64,000 bases of DNA. Origin: Enterobacter soli ATCC BAA-2102 (GTDB lineage: Bacteria > Pseudomonadota > Gammaproteobacteria > Enterobacterales > Enterobacteriaceae). The notes below the pieces were generated by a model. That model made no database searches. It worked only from the letters and a program-made list of their open reading frames with translations, and was not told the DNA's origin. The position numbers were made by a program, and so were the translations under genes. Positions 17,962 through 31,999 of this stretch are shown piece by piece. Where the stretch lies: positions 62,001 to 126,000 of the forward strand of contig NZ_LXES01000040.1 of NCBI RefSeq assembly GCF_001654845.1, read 5' to 3'. How positions within the stretch are numbered: the first letter of the stretch is position 1; each line of letters starts with the position of its first letter.

Positions 17962-18167
17962 CGGGAAACGGTACCTGTATTGCCATAAACGAACCGTTTA
18001 TCCTGGGTGAAGGGGCAGGGGATGTAATCAGTAACAGTCTGTATCAGTACGTTTTTCGGAAAAGGTGGAGGGCGCAGGATCTACGTTCAGAGAGTAGCAC
18101 TATGATTTATCTGATTTTTTCGGAAAAATGATTACCAAAGCTTACGGTTTCAGTCATTTACGCTTAA

Positions 18168-21356
<3,189 letters not shown>

Positions 21357-21410
21357 TTTCGTCATGATTTAGCGGCTTTCGGGCCGCCAAATCAGAAAGA
21401 GGAATGCGTT

Positions 21411-22322
21411 ATGTATTATGGATTTGATATTGGTGGCACCAAAATTGCGCTGGGCGTATTTGATGAAAATCTCAAACTACAATGGGAAACCCGCGTTCCC
21501 ACCCCACGCGAAAGCTACGATGAATTCTTAACCGCCATTGCCACGCTGGTGGCGCAAGCCGATGCGCGCTTTGGCGTGAAAGGCTCTGTGGGGATTGGTA
21601 TTCCGGGGATGCCCGAAACCGACGACGGCACGCTGTATGCCGCCAACGTGCCTGCTGCCAGCGGCAAACCGCTGCGCGCCGACCTTTCCGCTCTCCTTGA
21701 GCGCGACGTGCGTTTAGACAACGATGCCAACTGTTTTGCCCTTTCCGAAGCCTGGGATGACGAGTTCCGGGAATATCCGCTGGTGATGGGGCTGATCCTC
21801 GGCACGGGTGTTGGCGGGGGAATTGTTGTCAACGGTAAGCCCATTACGGGGCGCAGTTATATCACCGGTGAGTTTGGTCATATTCGCCTGCCAGTCGATG
21901 CCCTCGAGGTCGTTGGGCGTGATTTTCCGCTGACGCGATGCGGGTGTGGCCAGCATGGGTGCATCGAGAACTATCTCTCCGGGGGCGGGTTTGCATGGCT
22001 ATACGAACACTTCTATCATCAGAAAATTGATGCCCCGCAAATCATTACGCTGTGGGAGCAGGGCAATGAACAGGCGCGTGAACACGTTGAACGCTACCTG
22101 GATTTGCTGGCGGTGTGTCTGGGGAATATCCTGACCATCGTCGACCCCGATCTGCTGGTGATTGGCGGCGGGTTATCAAACTTTACCGCGATAACGGAAC
22201 AATTGTCCGGGCGTTTGCCCCGACATTTATTACCCGTTGCCCGCGTGCCGCGTATTGAGCGTGCGCGCCACGGGGACGCAGGAGGAATGCGCGGAGCCGC
22301 CTTCCTTCATCTCACCGATTAG
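21411..22322 (+). CDS. nagK: N-acetyl-D-glucosamine kinase NagK (ROK family)
   Basis: Phosphorylates GlcNAc recovered from cell-wall recycling to GlcNAc-6-P. The 303 residues match E. coli. The N-terminal ATP motif [15 protein letters not shown] and the ROK zinc motif [11 protein letters not shown] (about residues 177-187) are present. AAAGAGG precedes the ATG. It lies 54 bases after lolE and its product joins the same recycling route as NagZ. Confidence 0.95.
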   Translation: MYYGFDIGGTKIALGVFDENLKLQWETRVPTPRESYDEFLTAIATLVAQADARFGVKGSVGIGIPGMPETDDGTLYAANVPAASGKPLRADLSALLERDVRLDNDANCFALSEAWDDEFREYPLVMGLILGTGVGGGIVVNGKPITGRSYITGEFGHIRLPVDALEVVGRDFPLTRCGCGQHGCIENYLSGGGFAWLYEHFYHQKIDAPQIITLWEQGNEQAREHVERYLDLLAVCLGNILTIVDPDLLVIGGGLSNFTAITEQLSGRLPRHLLPVARVPRIERARHGDAGGMRGAAFLHLTD

Positions 22323-22336
22323 TCTACGAGGTTACT

Positions 22337-23158
22337 ATGCTGTCGCGTCGCCAGGGTCGACTCAGCCGTTTTCGTAAAAATAAACGCCGTTTGCGTGAGC
22401 GCTTGCGCCAGCGGATCTTTTTCAGAGACAGGATGATGCCAGAAGCGATGGATAAACCCAGAGTGGTGGTACTGACCGGTGCGGGGATCTCTGCCGAGTC
22501 CGGTATTCGCACGTTTCGTGCGGCTGACGGGCTGTGGGAAGAGCACCGTGTAGAGGATGTGGCTACCCCGGAAGGCTTTGCCAGAGATCCCGATTTAGTG
22601 CAGGGGTTCTATAACGCGCGCCGTCGGCAGCTTCAGCAACCCGAGGTAGCACCGAACGCGGCTCATCTGGCGCTGGCCCGGCTGGAAGAGGCGCTGGGCG
22701 ACCGTTTTCTGCTGGTCACCCAGAACATCGACAACTTGCACGAGCGCGCCGGTAACCGCAATATCATCCATATGCACGGCGAACTGCTGAAGGTGCGCTG
22801 TGCCTGGAGCGGTCAGGTGCTCGACTGGACGGACGATGTGCAACCAGATGACCGTTGCCATTGCTGCCAGTTCCCGTCGCGCCTGCGCCCGCATGTGGTC
22901 TGGTTCGGTGAAATGCCGCTGGGAATGGATGAGATTTATAACGCGCTGGCGATGGCGGATGTGTTTATCGCTATCGGCACCTCAGGCCATGTCTATCCGG
23001 CGGCAGGGTTTGTTCATGAAGCCCGGTTGCAGGGGGCGCACACCGTTGAACTCAATCTGGAGCCGAGTCAGGTCGGCAGCGAATTTGAAGAGAAGCATTA
23101 CGGGCTGGCAAGCCAGGTTGTACCGGAGTTTGTCGATAAGCTGCTGAAAGGGCTGTAG
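22337..23158 (+). CDS. cobB: NAD-dependent protein deacylase CobB (sirtuin)
   Basis: Sir2-family enzyme that removes acetyl and succinyl groups from lysines (for example on acetyl-CoA synthetase) using NAD. The 273 residues include a very basic N-terminal extension (about 1-33), then [16 protein letters not shown] (NAD site), [12 protein letters not shown], the catalytic HMHGEL and the zinc cysteines around RCHCCQF. As in E. coli, an internal ATG at 22448 (MDKPRVVV) could give a short isoform. It lies 14 bases after nagK. Confidence 0.95.
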   Translation: MLSRRQGRLSRFRKNKRRLRERLRQRIFFRDRMMPEAMDKPRVVVLTGAGISAESGIRTFRAADGLWEEHRVEDVATPEGFARDPDLVQGFYNARRRQLQQPEVAPNAAHLALARLEEALGDRFLLVTQNIDNLHERAGNRNIIHMHGELLKVRCAWSGQVLDWTDDVQPDDRCHCCQFPSRLRPHVVWFGEMPLGMDEIYNALAMADVFIAIGTSGHVYPAAGFVHEARLQGAHTVELNLEPSQVGSEFEEKHYGLASQVVPEFVDKLLKGL

Positions 23159-23177
23159 CTGCGCAGGTTGTCATGGC

Positions 23178-23215
23178 GAGGCCGGGTAAGCAAACGCTAG
23201 CCGGCCTTGTTTTTG
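23178..23215. terminator. Terminator between convergent cobB and the chemoreceptor
   Basis: Stem AGGCCGG (23179-23185) / CCGGCCT (23201-23207) with TTGTTTTT after it on the plus strand. The GCCGGGTAAGC stretch resembles a REP element half. Confidence 0.7.
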
Positions 23216-23216
23216 G

Positions 23217-25148
23217 TTATGAATTAAAGAAGGCCAGTGTCTTCTCCAGTGATTTGGCTTGTTCGTCCAGCGACATGGCCGCTGCGGAGATCTGCTGAAC
23301 CAGCGACGCATTCTGCTGGGTCGTGCTGTCCATCTGATTAACCGCCGTACTGACCTGGCTAATGCCCCGGTTCTGCTCGTCCAGCGCCTGGACAATCTCG
23401 TTAATCACCAGATGAACATGTGAAACGGCCTCAATGATCTGTTTCATCATCCCACCGGTTTCATTAACCAGCTCAACCCCTTTACTGACGCGACCCGAAG
23501 ACTCGGCAATCAGCTGCGAGATCTCTTTGGCGGCACTGGCGCTGCGCTGGGCAAGGTTACGTACTTCACCCGCCACCACGGCAAAACCGCGGCCCTGTTC
23601 GCCTGCCCGGGCGGCTTCCACGGCGGCATTCAGCGCCAGAATATTGGTCTGGAAGGCGATGCCGTCCACGATGCTGTTGATCTCACCAATCTTACGTGCG
23701 CTTTCGTCGATTTCGCCGATAACCTCTACCACTTCATTCACCAGCATTTCACCGTGACCGGCAATGGTGGCTGCCTGGTCAGTGAGGAGCGTCGCCTTAT
23801 GGGCGTTGTCGGCATTGTTTTTCACCGTGACGGAAATCTCCTCCATGCTGGCCGCGGTTTCCACAATGGCTGCCGCCTGTTCCTCGGTGCGGGATGCCAG
23901 GTCGAGATTACCGGCGGCAATCTCGCTGGTACCGCCATGAACGGAATGGCTGGCTTCGTTGATGTTATCGACGATGCGTTTAAGCTGCATCTGCATGGTA
24001 TGCAGCGCGTAAAAAATGCTGCTGGTATCGCCCGCCCGCACGGGAATAGCGTTGTTCAAATCCCCTCTGGCGACCGCCAGGGCGATCCCTGCTGCCACAG
24101 AAGGCTCTCCGCCAACCGGACGATCCACTTTGCGGGTAAAGATCTGTGCCATCACCAGACTCACCACCACGATGCTTAATACCATCAGAATGATGGCTTT
24201 CAGCAAAAACTGGCGCGCCTCGGCCATCACTTCACTTACCGGCGTGACGATGGCCAGCTTCCACGGCGTCTGGCTGTTGCCGATGTTAATCGTCTGCCAG
24301 GTAATAAACGCCTCTTCTTTCAGCAGCGGGTCATCGGCGCGGGAAACCTCACTGCCGGTCACTTTGCCGGAATAAGGTTTACCCACTGCGCCCTTGTCAG
24401 GGCTGGAAACCACGTTATTACCCGCCGAAAGGAGCAGGGCGTAGCCCGTGCCGTTCCAGGGTTTAATGGCCCCAATCATTTTTTGCAGCGTGGCGAGAGA
24501 GAAATCGGACGTCACCGATCCGAGAAACTGCCCGTTGTGCATGACAGGTGCGGCAATCGAGGTGAGCATCACGTCCACGCCGTTATAGGGGTAGATATAG
24601 GGCTCGATGATCACATCTTTCTGGCGCTGCTTTGGTAGCAGATAGTAGTCGCCGCTGCCCGGTGTTTCGAAGTCGGTCAGCAGGTGTAAAGCCGGCTTAC
24701 CTGTGGCATCACGGTCAACGTAACGGGCGTAGCGGCCTGCCGGGTCCTCACCGCTCTGACCGGCAAAGCTGGCATCTTTGTCGTCAAAAGCGTTGGGCTC
24801 AAAAGCCATCGACATGGACAGAAAATTGGGGTGAGCCGCAAGATAATGAACCAGCAACTGGTTCAGCCCCTGGCGGTCGGGGATCCCCGCATCACGCAGT
24901 GCCAGCGCGCTGTTGCCAATATCATGGGCGGCAGCCAGCGCCGAATCCATCTGTTTGCTGACCTGTAACGACTGAACCTGGGCAATCTGCTGGACGTGTT
25001 TTTTAGCCAGCTGTTCCTGCTGAGCCATCCATTGCCACATCATAAAACCAATCGTTGCCGTAAAACCCACCGTCACGGTGATGAAAATGGATAACAGCAT
25101 CAACGTCTTGACTCTTATTCTTTGCTTCTGGACCATGGCGCTTTTCAT
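23217..25148 (-). CDS. Methyl-accepting chemotaxis protein with dCache-like sensor
   Basis: A 643-residue transmembrane chemoreceptor. It has TM1 (about 14-38), a periplasmic domain of about 275 residues with Cache-like features ([29 protein letters not shown]), TM2 (about 315-338), HAMP, and the signalling domain with the invariant hairpin tip ([20 protein letters not shown]). There is no C-terminal NWETF-type tether for CheR/CheB. The ligand is unknown. It occupies the place of ycfZ-ymfA in E. coli. A sigma-28-like element lies upstream, consistent with the flagellar regulon. Confidence 0.9.
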   Translation of the reverse strand: MKSAMVQKQRIRVKTLMLLSIFITVTVGFTATIGFMMWQWMAQQEQLAKKHVQQIAQVQSLQVSKQMDSALAAAHDIGNSALALRDAGIPDRQGLNQLLVHYLAAHPNFLSMSMAFEPNAFDDKDASFAGQSGEDPAGRYARYVDRDATGKPALHLLTDFETPGSGDYYLLPKQRQKDVIIEPYIYPYNGVDVMLTSIAAPVMHNGQFLGSVTSDFSLATLQKMIGAIKPWNGTGYALLLSAGNNVVSSPDKGAVGKPYSGKVTGSEVSRADDPLLKEEAFITWQTINIGNSQTPWKLAIVTPVSEVMAEARQFLLKAIILMVLSIVVVSLVMAQIFTRKVDRPVGGEPSVAAGIALAVARGDLNNAIPVRAGDTSSIFYALHTMQMQLKRIVDNINEASHSVHGGTSEIAAGNLDLASRTEEQAAAIVETAASMEEISVTVKNNADNAHKATLLTDQAATIAGHGEMLVNEVVEVIGEIDESARKIGEINSIVDGIAFQTNILALNAAVEAARAGEQGRGFAVVAGEVRNLAQRSASAAKEISQLIAESSGRVSKGVELVNETGGMMKQIIEAVSHVHLVINEIVQALDEQNRGISQVSTAVNQMDSTTQQNASLVQQISAAAMSLDEQAKSLEKTLAFFNS

Positions 25149-25193
25149 TCTCTTCTCCCGTAAAGTTGTGCCTGGCAGGCAGACACAAAGTAT

Positions 25194-25221
25194 TTATCGG
25201 ATATATCGTCATTTTTCTGTA
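25194..25221 (-). promoter_or_regulatory. Possible sigma-28 (FliA) promoter for the chemoreceptor
   Basis: Reading leftward, TCCGATAA (25201-25194) matches the sigma-28 -10 element GCCGATAA at seven of eight bases. A TACA lies 16 bases before it in place of TAAA. Chemoreceptor genes are usually FliA-dependent. Confidence 0.45.
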
Positions 25222-25386
25222 TAGCGGAGAGTTTATTTAATTTAAATTTTACAAACCTTAAATCCTGTTAATTAGTGTGGTTACCATTAATTTGTGCCAT
25301 AAGTCAAAATAGCGCTCGATAATGGTCGATATACTCGTGTAGAAAGAGGATGCTTATAACAATAAGGCCGATAAGGAGGGCGGTAT

Positions 25387-26616
25387 ATGTACGCATTTAT
25401 CGCAAGACAACCCATTTTTAATACGGACATGAATACCATTGCGTATGAATTGTTGTTCAGGGATGGGATGAATAACCGTTTCCCGGATGTGTCGGCGGAA
25501 TATGCCACGTCCCGGATGATTTCTGACCAATTTTTATGTGTTCCGTCCCAGCGGATCGCAGGGGCACTGACGTCGTTTATTAATTTCCCCTCACACATGG
25601 TCATCAACCGCAGCGGGGAAGCGCTGGATAAAGACAACGTGGTCATTGAGATCCTCGAAGACGCCGTGCCCGGAGAGGAGTTGCTTCAGGCCGTCAAAGA
25701 GATGAATGCTAATGGTTATCGCTTTGCGCTGGATGATTTTACCCTTGCGGCGGAATGGGATGCTTTTTTACCCTATATATCGATACTGAAGTTTGATGTA
25801 AGGAATAATACCTTAGCGCAAATTGAAAATTATTTGCAACCACGTAAAAAACTGACCGGACATATTAAGTATCTCGCTGAAAAAGTTGAGACTAAAGAGG
25901 AATTCGAAAAATATCGTGAGGCAGGATTTACCCTGTTTCAGGGATACTTTTTTTGCCGCCCGGAGATCATTAAATATAAACGCTTATCGCAAAACCAGCT
26001 GGCGATTTTCCGGCTTCAGGTGGAAGTGGGGCGCAATAAACCCGATTTCAGGATAATTGAGTCGTTGATTAAAACTGACCTCACGTTGTCCTATAAGATC
26101 ATGCGGTATATGAAACATACTGCATTTAAATATGCGGGTGCCTGTAATTTCAGTAAGTTAACCCTGAACGAAGTGCTCATGTACCTTGGTGAAAACCAGC
26201 TCAGACGGTTTGTGGCGGTCGTGGTGCTGGCCAGCGCAGGCAATGACACCGTTAACGAGCTTTACCCTCTGAGCATGATGCGGGGGAAATTCTGCGAGCT
26301 GGTGGCAGAGAAAATGGACGAGCCGCTGCTGGCTGAAAACGCGTTTATCTGCGGCCTGTTCTCGTTACTCGATACCATCCTTGAGCTGCCGATGGCGGAG
26401 TTGATGAAACAGATTGCCGTGCCGCAGAGTGTGAGCAATGCGCTGTGTCATCAGGAAGGCGTTTTGGCCGAAATAGTGTCGCTGTGTCGTTTGTATGAGC
26501 AGCAGAAGTGGAACGATGCAGCAAAAAAATGCAATGCACTGGGGCTGTCAGAGGAGGAGGTCATCGAAGCCATGCGCATGGCCACGCTCTGGGCCGGGGA
26601 GAATGCCGTTAATTAA
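25387..26616 (+). CDS. EAL-HDOD signalling protein (degenerate EAL)
   Basis: A 409-residue cytoplasmic protein with an N-terminal EAL-like domain (about 1-200) and a C-terminal HDOD domain (about 200-390), the YuxH arrangement. The EAL motif reads YELLFRD, the N-x-S region is FINFPS, and the DDFG motif is LDDFTLAAEW, so cyclic-di-GMP hydrolysis is unlikely; a binding or partner role is more plausible. AAGGAGG at 25374 sets the start. It is divergent from the chemoreceptor, with which it probably forms an accessory module. Function is not established. Confidence 0.82.
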   Translation: MYAFIARQPIFNTDMNTIAYELLFRDGMNNRFPDVSAEYATSRMISDQFLCVPSQRIAGALTSFINFPSHMVINRSGEALDKDNVVIEILEDAVPGEELLQAVKEMNANGYRFALDDFTLAAEWDAFLPYISILKFDVRNNTLAQIENYLQPRKKLTGHIKYLAEKVETKEEFEKYREAGFTLFQGYFFCRPEIIKYKRLSQNQLAIFRLQVEVGRNKPDFRIIESLIKTDLTLSYKIMRYMKHTAFKYAGACNFSKLTLNEVLMYLGENQLRRFVAVVVLASAGNDTVNELYPLSMMRGKFCELVAEKMDEPLLAENAFICGLFSLLDTILELPMAELMKQIAVPQSVSNALCHQEGVLAEIVSLCRLYEQQKWNDAAKKCNALGLSEEEVIEAMRMATLWAGENAVN

Positions 26617-26619
26617 TCC

Positions 26620-26649
26620 TTCCTCACTCCGTGTAGTCGGAGTGAGGAA
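26620..26649. terminator. Hairpin between convergent EAL-HDOD gene and potD
   Basis: Perfect 12-base stem TTCCTCACTCCG (26620-26631) / CGGAGTGAGGAA (26638-26649). Neither side has a long T-run. Confidence 0.6.
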
Positions 26650-26663
26650 GAACGTGACGCCGG

Positions 26664-27698
26664 TTAGCGGCCAGCTTTTAACTTCTGGTAATAGTCCTCG
26701 TAAATGCGGCTCGCGTCGCCAACATCATTCTGCCATTCGCCTTTACTGATGGTGTCGGCATCCGGATACAGAGACTTATCGTTGGCGACTTCCGGGCTCA
26801 GCAGTTTACGCGCGGCCAGGTTTGGCGTGGGATAACCGATGGTCTCGGCAACCTGTTTTGCCACGTCCGGGCGCAGCAGGAAGTTGATAAGCTTAAGGGC
26901 ACCCTCAACGTTTTTGGCGTTAGACGGAATAGAGAGGCTGTCCATCCAGAAGATGCCGCCTTCTTTTGGCCAGACCACCGTCAGCGGCGTACCGGCCTGA
27001 CGCGCAACCCAGGCGGAGCCATTCCAGACCATCCCCAGGTTTACTTCACCTTCCATATACGGGTTAGCCGGGTTATCAGAGTTGAATGCCGCCACATTTG
27101 GCATTAGTTTTTTCAGTTCGTTATAGGCTGCTTCAATCTCTTTCGGATCGGTGGTGTTACCGGAATAACCGAGCTTACGCAGCGCCATCTGGAACACTTC
27201 ACGCGCATCGTCGGTCAACAGCAGGCTGCCTTTATACTCAGGTTTCCACAGATCTGCCCAACTGGTGACGGTTTTCGGGTCAATGGCATCGCTGTTGATT
27301 CCAATGGCCGTAGCCCCCCAGATATACGGAATAGAGTAGTCGTTATTCGGGTCGAACGGCTTGTTGAGCATCTGCGGATCGAGGTTATTGAAGTGGGACA
27401 ACTTCGTTTTATCGATCTTCTGGATCATGCCCTCTTTACGCATTTTGTCGACGAAATAGGTTGATGGAACCACCAGATCGTATGCGCCGTCTTTGTACGT
27501 TTTGAGCTTGGCGTACATGGTTTCATTCGACTCATAGGTGGAATAGATAACCTTGATACCGGTTTCTTTGGTGAACTGTTCCAGCAGGCCCGGCGGCACA
27601 TACTCGGTCCAGTTGTAGAAATAGAGTGTCTTGCTGTCATCAGCGTGCGCCGCGCTCATACCCAGCACCAGCGCCGCAGCGGCAAACATTTTTTTCAT
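26664..27698 (-). CDS. potD: Spermidine/putrescine-binding periplasmic protein PotD
   Basis: Periplasmic receptor of the PotABCD polyamine importer. A 344-residue protein with a signal peptide (about 1-19, ending SAAHA) and binding-site residues of the family (YNWTEYVPP, TYESNETMYAKL, IPYIWGATAIG, EGGIFWMDS). It overlaps potC by four bases (ATGA), the last gene of the potABCD operon, and is followed by a strong hairpin. Confidence 0.97.
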   Translation of the reverse strand: MKKMFAAAALVLGMSAAHADDSKTLYFYNWTEYVPPGLLEQFTKETGIKVIYSTYESNETMYAKLKTYKDGAYDLVVPSTYFVDKMRKEGMIQKIDKTKLSHFNNLDPQMLNKPFDPNNDYSIPYIWGATAIGINSDAIDPKTVTSWADLWKPEYKGSLLLTDDAREVFQMALRKLGYSGNTTDPKEIEAAYNELKKLMPNVAAFNSDNPANPYMEGEVNLGMVWNGSAWVARQAGTPLTVVWPKEGGIFWMDSLSIPSNAKNVEGALKLINFLLRPDVAKQVAETIGYPTPNLAARKLLSPEVANDKSLYPDADTISKGEWQNDVGDASRIYEDYYQKLKAGR

Positions 27699-28486
27699 TT
27701 CGATGTCCCCAGAGATTTTGTTTTATCACGCGCAACAAGCTGGCTGGCAATAACCAGAACCAGCGATAACACCAACAGAATAGTCGCCAGCGCGTTCACC
27801 TCAGGCGAAACGCCAACTTTCACCATCGAGTAAATCTTCAATGGCAGAATTTCATAGCCAGGCCCGGTCACGAAAGAGGAGACCACTACGTCATCCATCG
27901 ACAGGGTAAAGCTCAGCAGCCACCCGGCGGCAACGGCAGGCATTGCCAGCGGCAGAATGATCTTGCGCAGGATAGTTATCTCGCTGGCGCCCAGATCCTT
28001 CGCTGCTTCAAGCATCCTGACGTCAAACCCTTTCAGACGCGAGTAAACAGTGACCACCACAAACGGCAGGCAGAAGGTGATATGGGAAAACAGCAGCGAC
28101 CAGAACCCCAGCTGTACGCCCAGCAGCATAAACAGCACCAGCAGTGAAATCGCCATCACGATATCCGGCGACATCATCACCACAAACAGCATCCCACTGA
28201 CAAACGGTTTACCGCGAAAGCGATAGCGATAGAGCGCAACCGCGGTCAGGGAGCCTATCAGCGTGGCAAAGGTGGCGGAGACGATAGCCATCGTCAGCGA
28301 GTGCTGAGCCGCCTGCAACAGGCTGTCGTTGTTCATTAACAGGCTGTACCATTTGGTCGTGAAACCTTGCCAGTTGATCCCGAAGCGCGAGCTGTTAAAC
28401 GAGTTCACGATCAAAATGATAATCGGGATGTATAAGTAGGCATAAATGGCGGTCATAAAACCGCCGCGAAGCAGTCGACCGATCAT
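27695..28486 (-). CDS. potC: Spermidine/putrescine ABC transporter permease PotC
   Basis: Inner-membrane permease, 263 residues, about six transmembrane helices. The cytoplasmic EAA loop reads [20 protein letters not shown] (about residues 155-175), the contact for the PotA ATPase. It overlaps potB and potD by four bases each, giving tight coupling. The length is essentially that of E. coli PotC. Confidence 0.97.
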   Translation of the reverse strand: MIGRLLRGGFMTAIYAYLYIPIIILIVNSFNSSRFGINWQGFTTKWYSLLMNNDSLLQAAQHSLTMAIVSATFATLIGSLTAVALYRYRFRGKPFVSGMLFVVMMSPDIVMAISLLVLFMLLGVQLGFWSLLFSHITFCLPFVVVTVYSRLKGFDVRMLEAAKDLGASEITILRKIILPLAMPAVAAGWLLSFTLSMDDVVVSSFVTGPGYEILPLKIYSMVKVGVSPEVNALATILLVLSLVLVIASQLVARDKTKSLGTSK

Positions 28487-29340
28487 TCGAGTTCCACCTT
28501 CTTATTCAGTAAACGTGCGGCGCGCCAGTACACCAGCAGCATCAGACCCATTACCAGCGTGAGGGTAATGCTGGTGGCAGAGCCGAACGGCCAGTCACGG
28601 ATGTTCAGGAACTGACTCTTAATGACGTTACCAATGAGCAGGTTTTTCGCGCCGCCCATCAGGTCGGAAACGTAGAACAGCCCCATGGCAGGCAGCATCA
28701 CCAGCAGACATCCGGCAATAATGCCCGGCATGGTCAGCGGAATGATAATGCGGATAAAGGTTTGCAGCTTACCCGCACCCAGATCCTTCGCGGCTTCCAG
28801 CAGCGGTTTGTCGAGCTTCTCAATGCTGGAGTAAAGCGGCATCACCATAAACGGCAGCAATATGTACACCAGGCCAATGATTACCGCAGCTGGCGTAAAC
28901 ATGATACGCACAGGCGTATCGATCACCCCAAGCCACAGCAGAAATTCATTCATGTACCCTTTAGTACTGAGGAATAACTTCAGCCCGTAAATACGGATTA
29001 ATGAGTTGGTCCAGAAGGGAACAATCAGTAAAAACAGCAGCAGGGGGCGCACTTTCTGCGGCAGACGCGCCAGAAACCACGCAAAGGGATAGCCCAACAC
29101 CAGACAGGCGACGGTCGCGATCAGCGCCATATTGAGCGAGTGCAGCAGCACCTCAAAATAGAGCGGGTCGAGCAGGCGCGAGTAGTTGTCCAGTGTGAAG
29201 ACCAGCGACACGAAATTGGCATCGTCACGGGTTAAGACGCTGGTCACGATAATCATCAGGTTGGGTAAAAAGACAAACAACACAAGCCAACCGACGATAG
29301 TGGCAATCACCACATTCTGGAATTTACTTGTGTTCTTCAT
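28483..29340 (-). CDS. potB: Spermidine/putrescine ABC transporter permease PotB
   Basis: Inner-membrane permease paired with PotC, about six transmembrane helices and the EAA loop [21 protein letters not shown] chose the ATG at 29340 (MKNTSKF, 285 residues), which lies inside the end of potA (17-base overlap) and matches the E. coli N-terminus. An in-frame TTG at 29352 would add four residues but abuts the GGGAGG, leaving no spacing. Confidence 0.95.
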   Translation of the reverse strand: MKNTSKFQNVVIATIVGWLVLFVFLPNLMIIVTSVLTRDDANFVSLVFTLDNYSRLLDPLYFEVLLHSLNMALIATVACLVLGYPFAWFLARLPQKVRPLLLFLLIVPFWTNSLIRIYGLKLFLSTKGYMNEFLLWLGVIDTPVRIMFTPAAVIIGLVYILLPFMVMPLYSSIEKLDKPLLEAAKDLGAGKLQTFIRIIIPLTMPGIIAGCLLVMLPAMGLFYVSDLMGGAKNLLIGNVIKSQFLNIRDWPFGSATSITLTLVMGLMLLVYWRAARLLNKKVELE

Positions 29341-30442
29341 CAGCCAGTACAACCTCCCAGCTTTCTACCCAGTTAATAACCATTTTCTGATCGAGGGAGT
29401 GGTCAAAGTCAGGGTCATCTTCGTTAAAGAATTCGCTGACCATCACCATTTTACCGTTTTCCAGCTCAACCACGGACTCCAGGGTCATCCCTTTGTAGTT
29501 CCGTTCGCGGATGTAGCCAATAAGGCCTTCGGCATCCGCCTGATGGTGGATCTCATCGACGCGCAAGTCTTCCGGACGCAGCAGGACATTCAGTTTCTGC
29601 CCCGGCTGAACATCGAAGTTCACGTAGATATTACATTCACGGCCTTCAACGTTTGCCCGCACCCGCTGTTCGTCCAGACGCTCAATGACCGTTGCGTTGA
29701 AGATGTTGATCTCGCCGATGAAGCTTGCCACAAACAGGTTTTTCGGCTCTTCGTAGATTTCGCGCGGCGTGCCGTCTTGCTCAATTTTGCCGTCCCGCAT
29801 CACCACAATGCGGTCTGACATGGTGAGCGCTTCTTCCTGATCGTGGGTCACGAAGACAAAGGTGATGCCAAGCTTACGTTGCAGCGCTTTCAGCTCGTTT
29901 TGCATCTGTTTGCGCAGTTTATAATCCAGCGCCGAGAGGGATTCATCCAGTAGCAGCAGGCGTGGCTTGTTGACCACGGCGCGCGCAATGGCGACGCGCT
30001 GCTGTTGACCACCGGAAAGCTGATGCGGTTTACGCTGGGCAAACTCTTCCAGTTGCACCATCTTTAGCGCATCGGTCACGCGGGGTGGGATCTCGTTTGC
30101 TGGCGTTTTTTGCATCCGCAGGCCAAACGCCACGTTCTCAAACACGGTCATGTGCGGGAACAGGGCATAGCTCTGAAAGACGGTATTGACGTGACGTTCT
30201 TCGGCAGGAACCTGCGTGATATCGAGGTTCTCAAGGTGGATGTGGCCGTCATCGACATTTTCCAGCCCGGCGATAAGGCGCAGTACGGTTGTCTTGCCGC
30301 AGCCTGAAGGGCCAAGCAGCGTAAGAAACTCACCGTCATTGATGGTCAGATTGAGATCGGAAATCACGTCTTTACCATCAAAGCTTTTACGAATTCGTTC
30401 CAGTTGCACCAGCGGTGAAAGGGAACGGGGTTGTGTATTCAA
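29324..30442 (-). CDS. potA: Spermidine/putrescine ABC transporter ATPase PotA (start region disrupted)
   Basis: Cytoplasmic ATPase of the polyamine importer. Walker [10 protein letters not shown] (about 40-48), signature [14 protein letters not shown], Walker [13 protein letters not shown] and the C-terminal TOBE-type regulatory domain are intact. The ORF-compatible start is a TTG at 30442 ([11 protein letters not shown], 372 residues). The ATG corresponding to the E. coli start (MGQ..., near 30458, with GGAG upstream) is out of frame because the following A-run has five A rather than six. The real start is therefore uncertain. Confidence 0.92.
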   Translation of the reverse strand: MNTQPRSLSPLVQLERIRKSFDGKDVISDLNLTINDGEFLTLLGPSGCGKTTVLRLIAGLENVDDGHIHLENLDITQVPAEERHVNTVFQSYALFPHMTVFENVAFGLRMQKTPANEIPPRVTDALKMVQLEEFAQRKPHQLSGGQQQRVAIARAVVNKPRLLLLDESLSALDYKLRKQMQNELKALQRKLGITFVFVTHDQEEALTMSDRIVVMRDGKIEQDGTPREIYEEPKNLFVASFIGEINIFNATVIERLDEQRVRANVEGRECNIYVNFDVQPGQKLNVLLRPEDLRVDEIHHQADAEGLIGYIRERNYKGMTLESVVELENGKMVMVSEFFNEDDPDFDHSLDQKMVINWVESWEVVLADEEHK

Positions 30443-30709
30443 TTTTTGCGCTGTCCCATATAGACGCTCCGGGTGGCACTCCGAAGCGGGGTTTGTGTGT
30501 AACCACCTTGGTGACTCGTAATGAGGGCGGACATTCTACGGCAAACCACTGTAATCGCCAATCCTTGTCACTGATTCATAAGCTACATTTATTATCGCAC
30601 CTCAGCATAAACGGAAAAAATTCTCGTTTGCGGGATAAAAGTGACCTGACGCAATATTTGCGTTTTGATGCTTATTGATAATGTTGTCACAAAAAGTGAG
30701 GGTGACTGC

Positions 30710-31933
30710 ATGGATAAATTACTTGAGCGTTTTTTACAGTACGTATCGCTGGATACCCAATCTAAACCGGGCGTCCGGCAGGTGCCGAGCACCGAAGGCC
30801 AGTGGAAGTTATTAAACCTGCTGAAAGGGCAACTCGAGGAGTTGGGGCTGGTCAACGTCACACTCAGCGATAAAGGCACTGTGATGGGAACGCTGCCTGC
30901 GAATATCGACGCAGATATCCCGGCCATCGGCTTTATCTCCCATGTCGATACCTCACCGGATTTTAGCGGTAAGCATGTTAATCCGCAGATTGTCGAAAAC
31001 TATCGTGGCGGTGATATTGCGCTGGGTATTGGCGACGAAGTGCTCTCCCCGGTGATGTTCCCGGTATTGCATCAGTTGCTGGGGCAAACGCTGATCACCA
31101 CCGACGGTAAAACCCTGCTGGGTGCGGATGACAAAGCCGGTGTTGCCGAGATCATGACCGCGCTGGCTGTACTGAAAGGCAAAAATATCCCGCACGGCGA
31201 TATCCGCGTGGCGTTCACGCCGGATGAAGAGGTGGGTAAAGGCGCGAAGCATTTTGATGTTGAAGCCTTTAACGCGCAGTGGGCCTATACCGTCGACGGC
31301 GGCGGCGTTGGCGAGCTGGAGTTTGAAAACTTCAATGCGGCGTCGGTCACCATTAAAATTGTGGGCAACAACTTGCATCCAGGGTCTGCAAAAGGGGTGA
31401 TGGTGAATGCGTTGTCGCTGGCCTCGCGCATTCATGCGGAAGTCCCGGCAGAAGAGAGCCCGGAGCTGACCGATGGCTATGAGGGGTTCTATCATCTGAC
31501 CAGCATCAAAGGCACCGTGGACAGTGCGCAGATGCACTACATCGTCCGCGATTTTGATCGTAAAGCCTTTGAAGCGCGTAAGCGCAAGATGATGGAGATC
31601 GCCAAAAAGGTGGGCAAGGGGCTGCACCCTGATTGCTATATTGAGCTGATCATTGAAGACAGCTATTACAATATGCGCGAGAAGGTAATGGAGCATCCGC
31701 ATATCCTTGATATCGCCCAGCAGGCGATGCGGGACTGCGACATTGAGCCTATGCTGAAACCGATTCGCGGCGGCACAGACGGCTCGCAGCTTTCGTTCAT
31801 GGGGTTGCCATGCCCGAACCTGTTTACCGGCGGGTATAACTACCACGGCAAACACGAGTTTGTGACGCTGGAAGGCATGGAGAAAGCGGTGAAAGTGATC
31901 GTGCGGATCGCAGAGTTAACGGCGAAACGGTAG
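30710..31933 (+). CDS. pepT: Peptidase T (tripeptidase) PepT
   Basis: Zinc aminotripeptidase of the M20 family, cytoplasmic. The 407 residues start at the ATG at 30710 ([12 protein letters not shown]), behind GAGGGTG; an upstream in-frame ATG adds a tail not seen in E. coli. Metal-site motifs [17 protein letters not shown] and PDEEVGKG are visible, with the C-terminal H in YNYHGKHE. PepT is FNR-activated in Salmonella; a weak FNR-like GTGACCTGACGCAA lies at 30641-30654. Confidence 0.96.
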   Translation: MDKLLERFLQYVSLDTQSKPGVRQVPSTEGQWKLLNLLKGQLEELGLVNVTLSDKGTVMGTLPANIDADIPAIGFISHVDTSPDFSGKHVNPQIVENYRGGDIALGIGDEVLSPVMFPVLHQLLGQTLITTDGKTLLGADDKAGVAEIMTALAVLKGKNIPHGDIRVAFTPDEEVGKGAKHFDVEAFNAQWAYTVDGGGVGELEFENFNAASVTIKIVGNNLHPGSAKGVMVNALSLASRIHAEVPAEESPELTDGYEGFYHLTSIKGTVDSAQMHYIVRDFDRKAFEARKRKMMEIAKKVGKGLHPDCYIELIIEDSYYNMREKVMEHPHILDIAQQAMRDCDIEPMLKPIRGGTDGSQLSFMGLPCPNLFTGGYNYHGKHEFVTLEGMEKAVKVIVRIAELTAKR

Positions 31934-31955
31934 CCACAAGGCAGTATGAGGTTTT

Positions 31956-31987
31956 GTAGGCCGGGTAAGGCGAAGCCGCCACCCGGC
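31956..31987. repeat. REP element between pepT and roxA
   Basis: GCCGGGT (31960-31966) and ACCCGGC (31981-31987) flank an AAGGCGAAGCCGCC core, the layout of a repetitive extragenic palindrome. It sits between convergent genes and may act as a 3' mRNA stabiliser or terminator. Confidence 0.85.
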
Positions 31988-31999
31988 AAATATCACGAC

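Noticed and set aside
25290..25330. Sigma-28-like CTCGATAA upstream of the EAL-HDOD gene
   Set aside because: Only six of eight bases match and no TAAA at the right distance.
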